From Lolium rigidum (lineage: Eukaryota; Streptophyta; Magnoliopsida; Poales; Poaceae), in the NCBI RefSeq assembly GCF_022539505.1, contig NC_061510.1, positions 277,532,330 through 277,596,329 of the forward strand: a stretch of 64,000 bases of DNA. Direction: 5' to 3'. Positions 1 through 10,640 of the stretch are shown in pieces. Position numbers and translations under genes: made by a program. A model generated the notes under the pieces. It was not told the origin of the DNA, searched no databases, and was given only the letters and a program-made list of their open reading frames with translations. The number at the start of each line of letters is the position of its first letter. Position 1 is the stretch's first letter.

Positions 1-262
1 GCCTCCACAGCCAATGACCAGTGGGGTCGTCTATTTTTTAGAAAAAGACATATAATGCCGCTTTGTGGGGCCTCCGCAGCCAATGACCAGTGGGGTCGTC
101 TATTTATTTAGAGAAGATCATATATTACGGCTCTGTGGGGCCTCCGCAGCAAATGACCAGTGGGGTCGTCTATTTTTCAGAAAAAGACATATTGCCGCTC
201 TGTGGGGCTGCCGCAGCCAATGACAAGTGGGGTCGTCTATTTATTTAGAGAATATCATAGAG
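1..262. repeat. Tandem repeat, four units of about 70 bp in an A-B-A-B order
   Basis: Four copies begin at about 1, 70, 140 and 207. Each starts with a GC-rich core (cctccgcagccaatgacc, then a shared gtggggtcgtctatt) and continues into an AT-rich tail. Units 1 and 3 share the tail with gaaaaagacata; units 2 and 4 share tttatttagagaa. The array is therefore built from a dimer of about 137 bp. It may extend left of the window. It lies upstream of the gene candidate at 647, but no role can be assigned. Confidence 0.85.
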
Positions 263-646
263 AGAAGCAACAAGTTCGCTAATTAATTATTCTTAAGCTA
301 GACCCATCATTAGTCACCGGAGAACCGCAGGCAGCTCGTTCCCCACCGTCGAACGGAGCAGCCATCGCCGGCGCCTCATCGCGCCGCCGGCTCTGTCCCC
401 CGGCGGCGTCGGATGGACTGCGGCGCTGCACGTCAACCACGGCTCCAGCACTTGTTTCGTCCGCACGCATTGTACCCACCGCAAGAAAGTCCGCCGCAAG
501 CAGATCCGCCGCCCACGACAACCGGGATTTGTTCCGCGCACCAATTGGTAGTATAGCTTGGTAAGACCTCCGCTTCTGCCTCCCCCGCCCCTAATCGATT
601 CGGTTCCCGTAATTTATTGGAGTTTGCAGGTACGAAATAGTGCTCA
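263..646 (+). other. Upstream region of the 647-1190 gene candidate
   Basis: A GC-rich stretch (about 300-560) follows the tandem repeat. It has stops in the frame of the downstream gene and open frames on both strands that look like composition effects. It probably holds the promoter and 5' UTR of the gene starting at 647. I see no convincing TATA box. Confidence 0.3.
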
Positions 647-1190
647 ATGTCTGGTCGTAGCGGGTACACCGGCGAGGGTGGGGATTCGATCATGTCGTGG
701 CCACGTTCTACTTCTCCTACCTCGTCGGAAGTGCAGGTATCTAGCTTCAGCTCTCTGTACTGCCGTTGAATTTGAAGTGCCGCCATGGCCTGTTGGAGTG
801 ATTTCAGTTGTTCTTTTTTTATTATTGTTACAGTTGGCCAGGCAAGCCGATGATCCATGGTACATTGCATACCAAGATGAATCAACCCAGTGGTGTAGCC
901 AGAGGATGGATTTGGAGGAGAAGGTGGCCAATTTAGGTGATGAATTGGCCCGTAAAAACTCGATGATATTCGAGCTGAAGCGTACTCGTGGAGGAAGAAA
1001 AGAAGAATTCGAGCTTATTCGCATGGAGAAGTTGAGAGTTGAGACAGATCTTGCCGTATTTGATCAAGTGGTAGAAAATCTAGAACATGAACTTCAAGTG
1101 ATGGGAGAGGAGAAAAGTAGATTCATCTGGGCAGTTTTATTAGGTGGCATCCTTGTCCTAGCAGTTATGTGGTTCTGGCAGACGATTTAG
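647..1190 (+). CDS. Small coiled-coil protein with C-terminal membrane anchor (spliced, unknown function)
   Basis: Two-exon model: exon 1 647-736 (ATG, 30 codons, rich in Ser, Gly and Thr) ends CAG with donor GTATCT. Exon 2 834-1190 follows an acceptor preceded by a T-rich tract (TTATTGTTACAG). Both exons join in phase 0, giving 148 residues. The exon 2 product has a charged, heptad-like region (LEEKVANLGDELARKNSM and beyond) of about 70 residues, then a final hydrophobic segment (FIWAVLLGGILVLAVMWFW) ending three residues before the stop. That is the layout of a tail-anchored membrane protein. The intron (737-833) is short for plants but acceptable. The arrangement recalls the C-terminal half of grass GRF-type zinc-finger proteins, but no zinc-finger cysteines are present. 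It lies left of a MULE-like end, so it may be a captured gene fragment. The function is not recognised. Confidence 0.45.
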
Positions 1191-1539
1191 TATAGAATTG
1201 TTATTCAGTAGATGGCTCTAACCACTGTATTTTGTTGTGGCTCTAAGCACTGTATTTTGGCGTACAATTTCCTAGTTGTGCTAAGTAATACATATCAATA
1301 TCTTCCCAATCAAGTTGGGATACAATTCAAATCATACATACAGATGTACATGGACACATCAAGAACGTGGAGAAGCTTTTTTGAGACGGAGGTAGTAGTT
1401 CGAACAATTTTATCCCAATTGGAAACTGAAAAATACAAATTTATCATAATTTATCCCAATTTGCGGCGTCGAACACGGCCGCGCAGCGATGGGCAAGAAA
1501 GGCCGGGACGACGGGCGGCTGAGGGGTGGTCATCTGCGC
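1191..1539. other. AT-rich spacer, no gene seen
   Basis: 3' flank of the preceding gene. It includes a short stretch near 1383-1400 (gagacggaggtagta) resembling the terminal motif of Stowaway MITEs, and a repeated ttatcccaatt near 1410 and 1455. Nothing else is identifiable. Confidence 0.35.
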
Positions 1540-2115
1540 CATCCACCGTTGAAGCGATGTTGTCGGCGATGGCTTCAATGTTCGTGGCATCGATGACCAC
1601 TGTCGGAACCGCCGCTGCCTTGGTGTACTTCATCAGCGATGGATCTGCGGAGGGCTGGATCGGCGGCTTTGCAGCGCGGTTGTAGACATTGAAGGCTGGG
1701 TCTGCGCCATCGAAGTGATGTTGTAGGCGATGGCTTCAATGTTCGTGGCATCGATGACCACTGTCGGCACGGCCGCCGTCTTGTTGTCCTTCATCAGCAA
1801 CGGATCTGAGGAAGGCAACGGAAGTGAGACATCAACAGGCTCCGACATTGAAGGCTGGATCTGCGCCATCGAAGCGATGTTGTAGGCGATGGCTTCAATG
1901 TTCGTGGCATCGATGACCACTATCGGCACGACCGCCGTCTTGTTGTCCTTTATCAGCAACGGATCTGAGGAGGGCAACGGAAGTGAGACATCAACAAGCT
2001 CTGACATTGAAGGTTGGATCTGCGCCGTCGAAGCGATGTTGTAGGCGATGACTTCAATGTTCGTGGCATCGATGACTACTGTCGGCACGGCCGCCGTCTT
2101 GGTGTCCTTCATCAT
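1540..2115 (-). repeat. 159-bp tandem repeat, open on the minus strand
   Basis: Four copies share gttcgtggcatcgatga starting at 1580, 1741, 1900 and 2059. The last intervals are exactly 159 bp (53 codons); the first is 161 bp and shifts frame. On the minus strand three copies are in one open frame (2115 to 1633) and encode a repeated segment with core VVIDATNIEAIAYNIAS and a tail VSLPLPSSDPLL. Because the period is a multiple of three, openness of one copy gives openness of all, so coding is not proven. The sequence has no recognised domain. It may be a satellite-like array inside a transposon. Confidence 0.8.
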
Positions 2116-2339
2116 TCAACAGATCTGAGAAGAGAAATGAAAGTGAGACAGAGAGAGATATTTCAACTATTTCTGACGGCTAGATCCTCACCGGCACTCT
2201 TAGATCCACGCCGCCGCACGGTTAGATCCGCGCCGCCGCACGCACGGTTAGATCCGCGCCGCCGCGACCGCCGGAGTAAGAGAGGAAATAGGAGAGAGGA
2301 AGATGCGACTGGAATATGCGACTGCCAGGGTTGGTAGGT

Positions 2340-2655
2340 ATGTGCTCTGCTGTTCTCTCCGTATGCGTCCATCGTGGTTTAGAGATATACGAGCCGTCCG
2401 ATCATAAATGATCGAACGGTGCAAGCGTTCGTTGAGCTTTCAACCAATCAAGATCCGTGTGACATACATCTCGACCAATCAGAGATCAGCCAGTGAGTAC
2501 AAGTTAGGAAAACTGAGTAGAACTAAGAGAGGGAAAAGTGAGGAAATATTTATCGGAAGGGCAAAACTGAGTAGGACTGAGTAAAACAAGTGGGCCCGGA
2601 GGGGGAAAACTGAGTAACACTAAGTAAAACAGGGGCACCCAAATAATAAAGGGAC
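2340..2655. mobile_element. Candidate terminal region of a Mutator-like element (right end of an element to the left)
   Basis: The block contains three copies of a motif like AAACTGAGTAnnACTnAG (about 2510, 2564 and 2607) and ends acaggggcac...aaaggga near 2653. The last part resembles, in the same orientation, the block at 32520-32579 (ggggaaatctgagtac...aggggcac...aaaatccc), which continues the flank of the MULE described below. The shared ends suggest two related MULEs, the left one ending here. No partner terminal repeat is visible in the window. Confidence 0.35.
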
Positions 2656-2664
2656 TAAGGGAAA

Positions 2665-2891
2665 TTGAAGCTTTTGGCATAAAAATTGTAAAATTGTGTT
2701 ATTTGAACAATATATTACATATTGGCTGACGTGATATTGTTTGCAATTCAAAGATACACAAGTGTGACGAATTTGGACAAAGTTTGTAAGCATAGTGGGT
2801 ATTTGGAAGGTGTATTGAGCAGAAAGCCCTGCATCTTCATAGCTAGTAGCTCATGGACTAGGAAGTGGTTTTGAAGCTTTTGGCATAAAAA
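2665..2891. repeat. Direct repeat, 21 bp, 206 bp apart
   Basis: The string gaagcttttggcataaaaa with two preceding T's occurs at 2665-2685 and 2871-2891. The 2656-2996 interval is otherwise AT-rich with no gene. Confidence 0.7.
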
Positions 2892-2996
2892 CTTCATATC
2901 TCTATATTTCCTTTTCCATTATTATTTCTCTAGGTTGTAGGTAACATAACAAGACTCCATGGGAAGGTTCCACCATGTTTTGAATTATTTTGAATT

Positions 2997-3026
2997 AAAC
3001 CCTAAACCCTAAAACCCTAAACCCTA
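2997..3026 (+). repeat. Interstitial telomere-like repeat
   Basis: About four copies of the plant telomere unit CCCTAAA, one with an extra A. It lies between the MULE-end block and the MULE 3' region. Such tracts are common in plant promoters (telo-boxes) and at old break-repair sites. Confidence 0.8.
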
Positions 3027-3068
3027 GAGAAAATGATAAATGTGGCATACAAATTGTTCATACAAAGT

Positions 3069-3250
3069 CAAATTGTTGAACACAAAGGGATCCCCAATAC
3101 AAAGGGAACCCCAATACAAATTGTTCATACAAATTCAAATTGTTCAACACAAAGGCATCCCCAATACAAAGGGAACCCCAATACAAATTGTTCAACACAA
3201 AGGGATCCCCAATACAAAGGGAACCCCAATACAAATTGTTCATACAAATT
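3069..3250. repeat. 48-bp tandem repeat 3' of the MULE transposase
   Basis: Units starting at 3069, 3136 and 3184 share caaattgttcaacacaaagg and ccaatacaaagggaacccc. The last interval is 48 bp; the first is 67 bp because of a 19-bp partial unit (caaattgttcatacaaatt). Open frames across it on both strands follow from the period and are not taken as genes. Confidence 0.8.
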
Positions 3251-3262
3251 GAAATTAGTTGT

Positions 3263-6200
3263 TCAGAATAAAATCTTTCTCTTGCTCATGGTGTGACTCG
3301 CTGGGGCCACCACCTTACTCCGGGTAACCCTACCAGGGATATTACCGGTGTCTACCTTCCTTTTGCCCTCTTTCTTGTTCTTCTTGTGCAAAGCTTGTGC
3401 TTTTTCTGCCATCTGCTCTTCGAAGTTAGCACTAATCTGGGTCATACCACTTTCGAAGCAATCTCGATTATACTGTTCCCTCTCCTCTAGACTCATCGGT
3501 TGAAGCAGCTCTACATCCATCTGTTCCCTCTGCTCTCGATCAATCGGTTCAAGCAACTCTACATCCGTCTGTTCCATCTGCTCTCGATCCATCGGTTCAA
3601 TCTCCTCATGTTGAATTGCTGCTTCAATCTCCTCTTGTTGAATTGCTGCTTCAATCTCCTCATGTTGAACTGCTGCTTCAATCTCAAGTTGAATTGCTGC
3701 TTCATTCTCCTCTGCATTTGCTGCTCCCGCCTGATCTTCCATTCCAAAAGCTGGGTCAACTCCATTTTTACAAAGCCTAGCAATGTGTCCAGGGATTCCA
3801 AAACGTTTGCACTTACGTTTTCGAATCGGTGCACCACCCTCTGCACTAGCTCTGATCCTATTCTTCCTCGGCCTACCTGCCGGTCTAGTCAATACTGGAG
3901 AGTACAGTTTGAAGCCTGGATCGACTTTCATCCATTGGTCTTTTCCCAACAAGGTAGTAAGATTCATAGCATATGCAGCCCTAAATTTGGCAACAGAGAA
4001 ATACTCTGACACATACTGATCAACTTCATCTTCTTCACCCCTATAACACTCATGAAAAACAATGCGTGTATGCAGGGTATCCCACGGATCTGCCATCCCC
4101 TACAATGGCATGTCTTATCAACCAAACTCACTGATACCTCCACTGCATGCTTTTACTGTCAGTGTAGGTTACCTCAGCCTCCATTCCTTTCCTGACGCAT
4201 TGCATCCTCAATTGTTTTGCCCTGTCATGCAAAGTTAATCAAAGATGGGAGCATGAGATGGCCAGCATATTTTATGGATGCAATTCTTTGACGTAGATCG
4301 ATCTTTATCATGATCATCTGCCTAATCTTATCAAATATTTGCCACAGCATAAGCCCTTTCAATGACTTGACCTTTGAATTGAAACTCTCCGCAAGGTTAC
4401 TTGTTACATAGTCTACCTTGCAAATTTCATTGAATTGGCTTCTTGACCACACCCTACCATGATGTTCATCCAAGTACTCCTTCACCCCAGGCTTTTGTTT
4501 ATACAACACATCCAAATGAAACAGATGCTTCCTAGAGATGCATGTGTATGAAGTCAGCCATAGGTTGTCAGTAAAAACTTTACCCTTGAATTTCTTTGTA
4601 AAATTTTGTACCAAGTGTCGCATACATTCCCTATGCTCCACTTCAGGGAATACTGCTTCTACCGCACTCTCCAAACCTTTGCAAGCGTCTGTGTGGATAA
4701 CAAGTCCTGGTGGATGACCTATAAGGTCACGCAAATTCTGCAGAAACCAAGTCCAACTTTCCTCTGACTCAACCTCCAAAACTCCATAAGCAATAGGGAA
4801 CATCCAATTATGTCCATCAACTGCAGTAGCAGCAACTAGATGTCCTTTAAACCTGCCATGAAGAGCTGTTGCATCCACGGCCAAATATGGCCCGCAATCG
4901 TCCAAAAAGCCTTTCCAGCAAGCTTTGAAACAAACAAAAGCCCTTCTAAAACATTCCTTGTGCATTATTACCTTCCCGCTTTTCAATTTGTAGGGAACGG
5001 TATGCTTGTCTATCGCTACAACACTGCCTGGACTAGCCATCTCCACTTCAGCTTTGAAAGTGTAAAGCAACTGAAAGCTTTCATTCCATGGACCATTGAT
5101 CTTGTCAAGAGCCATTTCCTTTGCATAGAACATCCTCATGTAAGGTACTTTCATTTTAAACTTCTCAACCATCTTTTTCTGGAGTCTTCGTTTGACCAAG
5201 TGAAGGAGTTTCTCTCAGCCAATCTAGGATTATATCTGCCAACCACCTAGTCTTCGCTAGCTTTGTTTTCAGCTCTGGCTCTCCCCTAGAGGTGGACAAG
5301 CATGGACGTGCTCATTCTTCTTTATCTGAAACATAATGATAAGGGATGTCAGTAATAGATAATAAATTTTACACCGTGATCTAAAATACACAACTGGTTG
5401 GCGTAGTACACCGAACCAAGTCGTCTGCGCATTGTGGATGCATGCGGCATCCACCTACACCTCTTGTATGGGCATTTAACCGTGAACCTACTCGGCTCAC
5501 TTTTAATAACCTCATAATTATTCTTAGAGAGAATGCAATATGTAGTAATTGCATTACGGCAGTCCATCATCGTTTGAAACACGGTGCCTTCTGCAAGCTG
5601 AGGATCCTCCCTGTTCCACTCAATTGTTGGCAAGTCATCACCTTCATAATCGGCTAAAATGAGGCTGTCATTGTTCTCATTCTTCTCTTCATCATCAGTG
5701 TCATCAAATCTGGCACCAAAAGCATTCTTCCATGTATTGATCCTCCATTGCCTGCTTACTGCATCGATCTACCAATTCAGGAAACATCAACTCATCCTCA
5801 TGATCTTGAGGAGACTGATCCTCAATGTCTGCATCGTCCTCCACATCGACCGTACAGACGATCTGGCTACCACTAGCACTACGGACAGATGGTGCTGCTG
5901 TGGACCTACAAGGAGCGCCACGGCGCACACTATTAGTAGAGGCAGCAGCAGTAGAGAGACATGATGCCCGACTACCTGATGATGCCCCAACACCAGATGA
6001 TGCCTGGCCCCTGTCCACATGGATACGAATTTTACCGAACCGGCAAGAAGCATTCAAAGCAAAAAGAATTCCCAGATCGTCTTCGGAAATTAGTGGAACA
6101 AATCTTCGCTCCGGGCTGTTGAAATATTCGAAATGAACTGCATCGAAAGAGCTCCAGGTGTACTTATCGTAGATGTTAGCTTTGAAATCCCTCAACGAGA

Positions 6201-6312
6201 TGGTGGTTGCAACCACCGCAGGGAAGTAAAACCCATTCTTATAGCGTTTAGAATCACGCGTAAAGCTAGAATCCAGCCTAACCACCAGCCGAAAAGCCAG
6301 CACTGGATCCAT
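3263..6312 (-). pseudogene. Mutator-like (MuDR) transposase, decayed
   Basis: A transposase of the mudrA class read right to left in pieces. 6312-5704 is the N-terminal region. 5633-5349 is the MuDR DNA-binding-like domain (VKCPYKRCRWMPHAS). 5199-4225 is the MULE catalytic domain, with Asp in YLAVDATALHG, Asp in VIHTDACKGLE and a likely Glu in NLAESFNSK. About 4110-4060 is a SWIM zinc finger (CHCRGWQIRGIPCIHAL), and 4096-3263 is the C-terminal tail. The tail holds tandem acidic repeats of the type IEAAIQHEE and a zinc-knuckle-like CKRFGIPGHIARLC in which the second Cys of CX2CX4HX4C is Phe. Frame changes near 5735, 5230 and 4080, and stops between pieces, break the gene; a real intron may lie near 5270-5345. 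MULE transposases cut and paste DNA in the nucleus. Here the element is expected to be inactive. Confidence 0.85.
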
Positions 6313-6807
6313 CCTATTCGAAAAGCAACGCAGTTAGTTGAGAAACAACGATTGGCGCTCAAAAACTGCCTACTGTTAATTCACATAGGCATACAATGCT
6401 TACCCAGATGGAATCCATGCGTTAGATCCCTCCGATTCCCAATCTTCTCCGCGGCTGACGGGAATAGGCGGCACACCAGATGGAATTACAAAGAGGACAG
6501 GGGTAGATCCAGATCTGGTGGAGGCGGAGCCCTCTCCGCCTCCCGGGGGTGGCGGTGGGGGCGGGGCCAGCTCGGCGGCGGACGACGCCATAAGGTAGGT
6601 GGGCAGGACGGCGTGGCGGCGGAGGGGCGGTGTCTGAGCTCCTCCAGTCTCGGGCGGAGGGGAAAGCTTTGGGTCAGCTCTTCCAGTCAACAGTCAACAC
6701 ATTTCGAAAGCAACGGTCAAGTCAAAACCACCGCGGCTCCCTAGCCGTCACCGGTAACGGAAGGCCTCTGACCAGACGGCAACCCTCCCGTCCGAGCCTC
6801 TGCGAGA
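6313..6807. other. 5' flank of the MULE transposase, partly GC-rich
   Basis: Upstream of the minus-strand transposase. Open frames in the GC-rich part (about 6400-6740) look compositional. It ends at the target site GGTTT of the copia insertion and resumes at 32487, where a MULE-end-like block continues to about 32579. Confidence 0.45.
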
Positions 6808-6812
6808 GGTTT
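6808..6812. repeat. Target-site duplication of the copia element (left)
   Basis: GGTTT directly left of the LTR; the same five bases follow the other LTR at 32482-32486. Confidence 0.95.
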
Positions 6813-8072
6813 TGAAAGGATCGTATGCCGCACCTAGAGGGGGGGGGTGAATAGGTGCTACCCAATTTTTAGTTCTTTTTCAATTTAGGCTTGACACAAA
6901 GGTAAATTCTCTAGATATGCAACTAAGTGAATTTACCTATATGACAAGGTTATCAACTAAGCAAGATATAGCTACGCAATATATAGGAGAAGAATGGGAT
7001 AGAGGTAACCGAGAGTGGAGCACGCGATGACACGGAGATGATTCCCGTAGTTCCCTTCCTTTGCAAGAAGGTACGTCTATGTTTGGAGGAGTGTGGTTGC
7101 TACGCAAGCCAAACCAACAGCCATGAAGGCTTCACTCAGATCTCCTGTGAGCAACGCCACGAAGGCCTAGCCCACTTCCACTAAGGGATTTCCTCGAGGC
7201 GAAAACGGGGCCTTTACAAGGTTCTTGGGGCACACATCCACAACTGAATTGGAGGCTCCCAAATCTGTAACAATACAACAATCAACAACAACACATCAAC
7301 AACAAATCAACTAGGGAACCAAATAGGAACACTAGCATGAGATCCCTCAAACAAATGAGGGGGAAATGAAAAACGCTTCGGTGAGGATGAGATCGGTGGC
7401 TTCTCCTTCGAATCTCCAAAGATCAAGAGATTTGGTTGCGGGAGGAAGGAGATCTTGCAAATCTTGTGTTTCTTGAGGTGGCTCTAATGGAGGTGAAGCT
7501 TGGCAGATTTCTTGTGCAATGATTGAGCAAAGGGGTAAGGAAGAAGAAGAGGGGTATAAATACCCCTCCCCAAAATCCAGCCGTTGAGCTTTTCGGGGGG
7601 CCGGATAATCCGGCCTAAGTTAGGGCCGGATAATCCGCCCCCCCGGATAATCCGGCCTCCTGGTACAAAACCATGACAATGTCCGGGCAATTGTCCGGCC
7701 CCTATCCAGAGAGGCAATTCTTCAGGTCCTTAGCCATTTTCGAGGGGGCCGGATATTCTTGAAATATCCGGCCCGGATAATCCGGCCCTGATACAAAACC
7801 GGGACAATATCTGGGCAAATGTCCGGCCCCTATACTGAGCTGCATTTCCTCAAGTCCTTAGCCAAAATTCTGGGGGCCGGATATTTTGGAAATATCCGGC
7901 CCGGATTATCCGGCCTGATGAACATTTTTGCAAATGCTTTTTGACAACACTGACCACATCCAACACACATACAAATGTATCTATGTAATCCCTGTACCAC
8001 TTAAACAACCATTAGTGTATCACATACATTGACATCAAACACTCAAAACATAATATGAGAGATGTTCTTTCA
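6813..8072 (-). repeat. 3' LTR of the Sirevirus
   Basis: 1260 bp, with TGAAAGGATCGTATG at its left and ATGTTCTTTCA at its right, so on the element's strand it starts TGAAAG and ends TTTCA. It is near-identical to 31217-32481. It carries repeated CCGGATAATCCGG palindromes (about 7610-7660, 7755-7790, 7875-7915) and the TATA palindrome at 7551-7566. One C run is 7 long here and 13 in the other LTR. Confidence 0.95.
7551..7566. promoter_or_regulatory. Palindromic TATA motif in 3' LTR
   Basis: GGGGTATAAATACCCC is a near-perfect palindrome that places a TATA-box-like string on both strands. The copy in the 5' LTR is at 31954-31969. Confidence 0.5.
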
Positions 8073-8088
8073 ATCTCCCCCTTTTTGG
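8073..8088 (-). promoter_or_regulatory. Polypurine tract of the Sirevirus
   Basis: On the minus strand CCAAAAAGGGGGAGAT lies directly before the 3' LTR, where plus-strand DNA synthesis is primed. Shorter similar strings (GGGGGAGTG) occur at about 8161 and 11278. Confidence 0.85.
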
Positions 8089-8619
8089 TGTTTGATGACA
8101 ATATACGGATTTGCAAGAGAGTAACTATAGAGGAAGGCATGATGGCAAAAACATAGAGGCACTCCCCCTACATGTGTGCATATAAGTAATTTTCATTTGA
8201 ATACAAATACACAACACATAGGATTGAGGTGCCTCAACACTCGAGGTATCCATCATGAGTTCTAACAAGAGACATATACATATATGAAGTTGAGATAGGA
8301 TGCTAGAAGTCATACCCATGTGTAGATATATGATACGGAGATATAGCATCACACATGATATAATAGTCTTGATCTCAACATATAGAAATCCGAAAACCAT
8401 ATCAATGTCTCACACCACATAGCACATAGTTTTAAACGGAACACAACCAAAGCAAATAGTTCAAATAAGAGGGAACACAAGCAATAAAGGAATGATAAAC
8501 GCATATGCTTGTGCCCAAACCATGCAAATCCCCGAGAGAGTTCCTAATAGAACGCTTCTCCCCTTTGGCATCGAGACGCCAAAAAGGGGACAAGCGCGAT
8601 GCTACTCGCCCCATGGGGA
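8089..8619. other. Non-coding 3' region of the Sirevirus
   Basis: AT-rich DNA between the 3' gene and the polypurine tract. No gene is seen. It includes a second GGGGGAGTG-like string near 8161. Confidence 0.6.
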
Positions 8620-10435
8620 TCACTCGGAGGCATCATCATCATCGGAATCTTGCGCCTCTTCTTCTTCTTCTTCTTCTTCATCAGTGTCAGGGGCATCCGG
8701 AGAGCGGCGAGTGAGGCTGGACCTTCGAATGCAACTATCAAGATCACTCCACGGAACCTGTGCAGAATGCCACCCACTGTAACCTGGGTGAACAGGAGGC
8801 TGAGGAGGGGGTCCTTGCTCACCACTGAGCTTGTGCAGAATAACCGCCTGAGTATGCTTAATCTCGAAACGCTCCCGGCTGGTCGCATAGTTCTCCTTAT
8901 GGATCTCAATGTTCATGCAAAGGATGTAACGCTGAAACCAAGCGAGCACTGTTCACTTGTTTCTTCATAGCAGGGAGGTCGGAATGGCGAGCGAGGAGCA
9001 AATCCACTAGAACGAGCATCACCCATGAAGGAGTCGGGTGGAGGTACAGCGGAAGAGACGAGGCTTAAGCTTGTAGGCCTTCTTGACGAGTGTGCTTCAA
9101 ATAAGAGTACCCGCTCAAGTCTTCACCACGCACGCCCGCGGTGTTGTTGATGAGGAGCCTGGATGTAAGGCGCATACGGTATAGTGGTCCGGGAGACCAT
9201 GGCATCACGAATCTCATGGAAGATGTAGTCCATGATATCAATAGTGAAGTTACGTTCCTCATTCTCATCACGAGCACACCGAAAGGCTGAGGTACATGAG
9301 GTCCACAAGAGTTCCCGGAGTGCATCATTGTTACCACCACTAGGAGCGATGGTGGCCCGAAAGAACCTAAGCAGCCGACCATAGATGGTAAGCAGCCCCT
9401 TGGACTCTCCCACTTTTCCGGCAGATGTATAGAGATCATGCGAGTGCATTCTTATCCGCCCTCTGAGGTCCATGGAGACGACGGCCTCCTTCTGCAGGAA
9501 CTCCAAGAATAGCGGCAAAACGGTGCAAGGTGGCACTACGGTGAGTGGAGCCAGACATCCATTCCATAGTACGGTCCTCATCTTTCTTGATGGCCAACGT
9601 AGCAAAGAACCGCTTCAACAACTCGGACTATAGTCACATTGAATCTTCATCAAGTCCTTCAAGCCCAACCTTCCAGCCACCCAAATGGCATCCTCAAAGT
9701 GATTGTTGACTGCCAGAACGTCCACATCGATAGCTTGCATGGGACGTACTTTCCTCATGGGCTCATAGATATCTTTATAGATGAACTCCTGCTCCATGCA
9801 CCAGTATTTTCTGCCCTCTGTCTCTTCATCCCTTGGGAGGTCTTCATACCAGTTCTTCATACGGATTGCTTGATAAGAGACAATGTCCATAGTCTTGTAG
9901 TTTTCCCTTGAAGCCTTGTTCTTGTGCCTAGATGAGGTTGACTTGCGAGGAGCGTTGGACACGAACTCATCACTTGAACGATCAGCCCTTAGGCGTCTCC
10001 GAGAGGTACTCCGAGAAGAACGACCTGTTAATAGCAAAGATGGATAGCAAAGAGAAGATAATGCTCATGAGTCATGTATGATACAGTAATGCACTCTAGA
10101 AACATACTATAAGCTGGTACAAGTCTAAAACAAGATAGATTGAATCAAAACTGCGGTGGCGATGAAGCTCCAGGCCGGATAATCCGGTGCCCCAAGGGGG
10201 CGGATAATCCGGCCGGACCGATAATCCGGTCCTCGCGGGGGCCGGATAATCCGGCCCTGCGAATCTAGCAGATTTTGCAATCAACAACTTGTCTTGGAAC
10301 AGATCGGCCTTATAGCCTGCAAGAGGAGTACACTACAAGCGATTTGGAACAACTAGACACCAAATCCACCAAGAAAATAGCACATATAAAACACAACACC
10401 TAGGGTTAGGGATTGTGAGTCATACCCGCATCCAT
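8620..10435 (-). pseudogene. Sirevirus 3' gene (env position), spliced, frameshifted
   Basis: A tiny first exon (10435-10426, ATGGATGCGG) has donor GTATGA. An intron of 401 bp ends with an acceptor (CTATTAACAG) before 10024. The join is in phase and gives MDAGRSSRSTSRRRLRADRS, continuing into the open frame down to 9615. The protein then continues across frame changes near 9620, 9480 and 9140: a region with ELLKRFFATLAIKKDEDRTM, then EERNFTIDIMDYIFHEIRDA, and an acidic C-terminus with a run of eight Glu (coded by a TTC repeat at 8656-8682) and a DSDDDDASE end. It looks like the plant retrotransposon 3'-ORF/putative-transposon-protein family (Pfam Transposase_32-like), a judgement from memory. 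It is not an obvious envelope: no signal peptide or membrane span is seen. The first exon has its own CT-rich leader at 10436-10640. Confidence 0.6.
10170..10265. repeat. CCGGATAATCCGG palindrome cluster 1
   Basis: Four perfect or near copies of the palindrome in 95 bp, within the intron/leader zone of the 3' gene. The same motif is repeated in both LTRs. Confidence 0.85.
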
Positions 10436-10640
10436 TGCGAAAGCTGCTTGGAGGAGAAGGTAGCTAGGAGGGAGGAGCACCCGATCCACCCAAAAACTCC
10501 GGGAGGGAGTGGACGGGGCAACTCCGGCGAGGAGGAGAGTCTCCGGCGACCTTGAGAGGAGAGAGAGGAGAGAGAGAGGCGAGTGGGGGTGGAATAAACC
10601 GTTTCCCCCCGTGGCCTCGTCCTCGGCCCTTTCAAGATCA
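10436..10640 (-). promoter_or_regulatory. CT-rich leader of the Sirevirus 3' gene
   Basis: On the minus strand this segment has CTCTCTCTC-type repeats and a GC-rich run directly before the ATG at 10435, like a plant gene 5' UTR. No confident TATA box was found. It could serve a separate transcript or a spliced subgenomic RNA. Confidence 0.35.

Noticed and set aside
1..262. CRISPR-like array
   Set aside because: Units are about 70 bp with no constant spacer layout, and the sequence is a plant nuclear genome.
287..295. TTATTCTTA, identical to the 9 bp right of the MULE end (32580-32588), as a target duplication
   Set aside because: No terminal inverted repeat follows at 296; a chance match over this distance is not rare.
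433..1024. Minus-strand open frames over 433-1024
   Set aside because: They oppose a better supported spliced plus-strand model and show no domain.
3033..3296. Repeat-rich open frames 3033-3296 as small proteins
   Set aside because: They arise from a 48-bp repeat whose period is a multiple of three; open on both strands.
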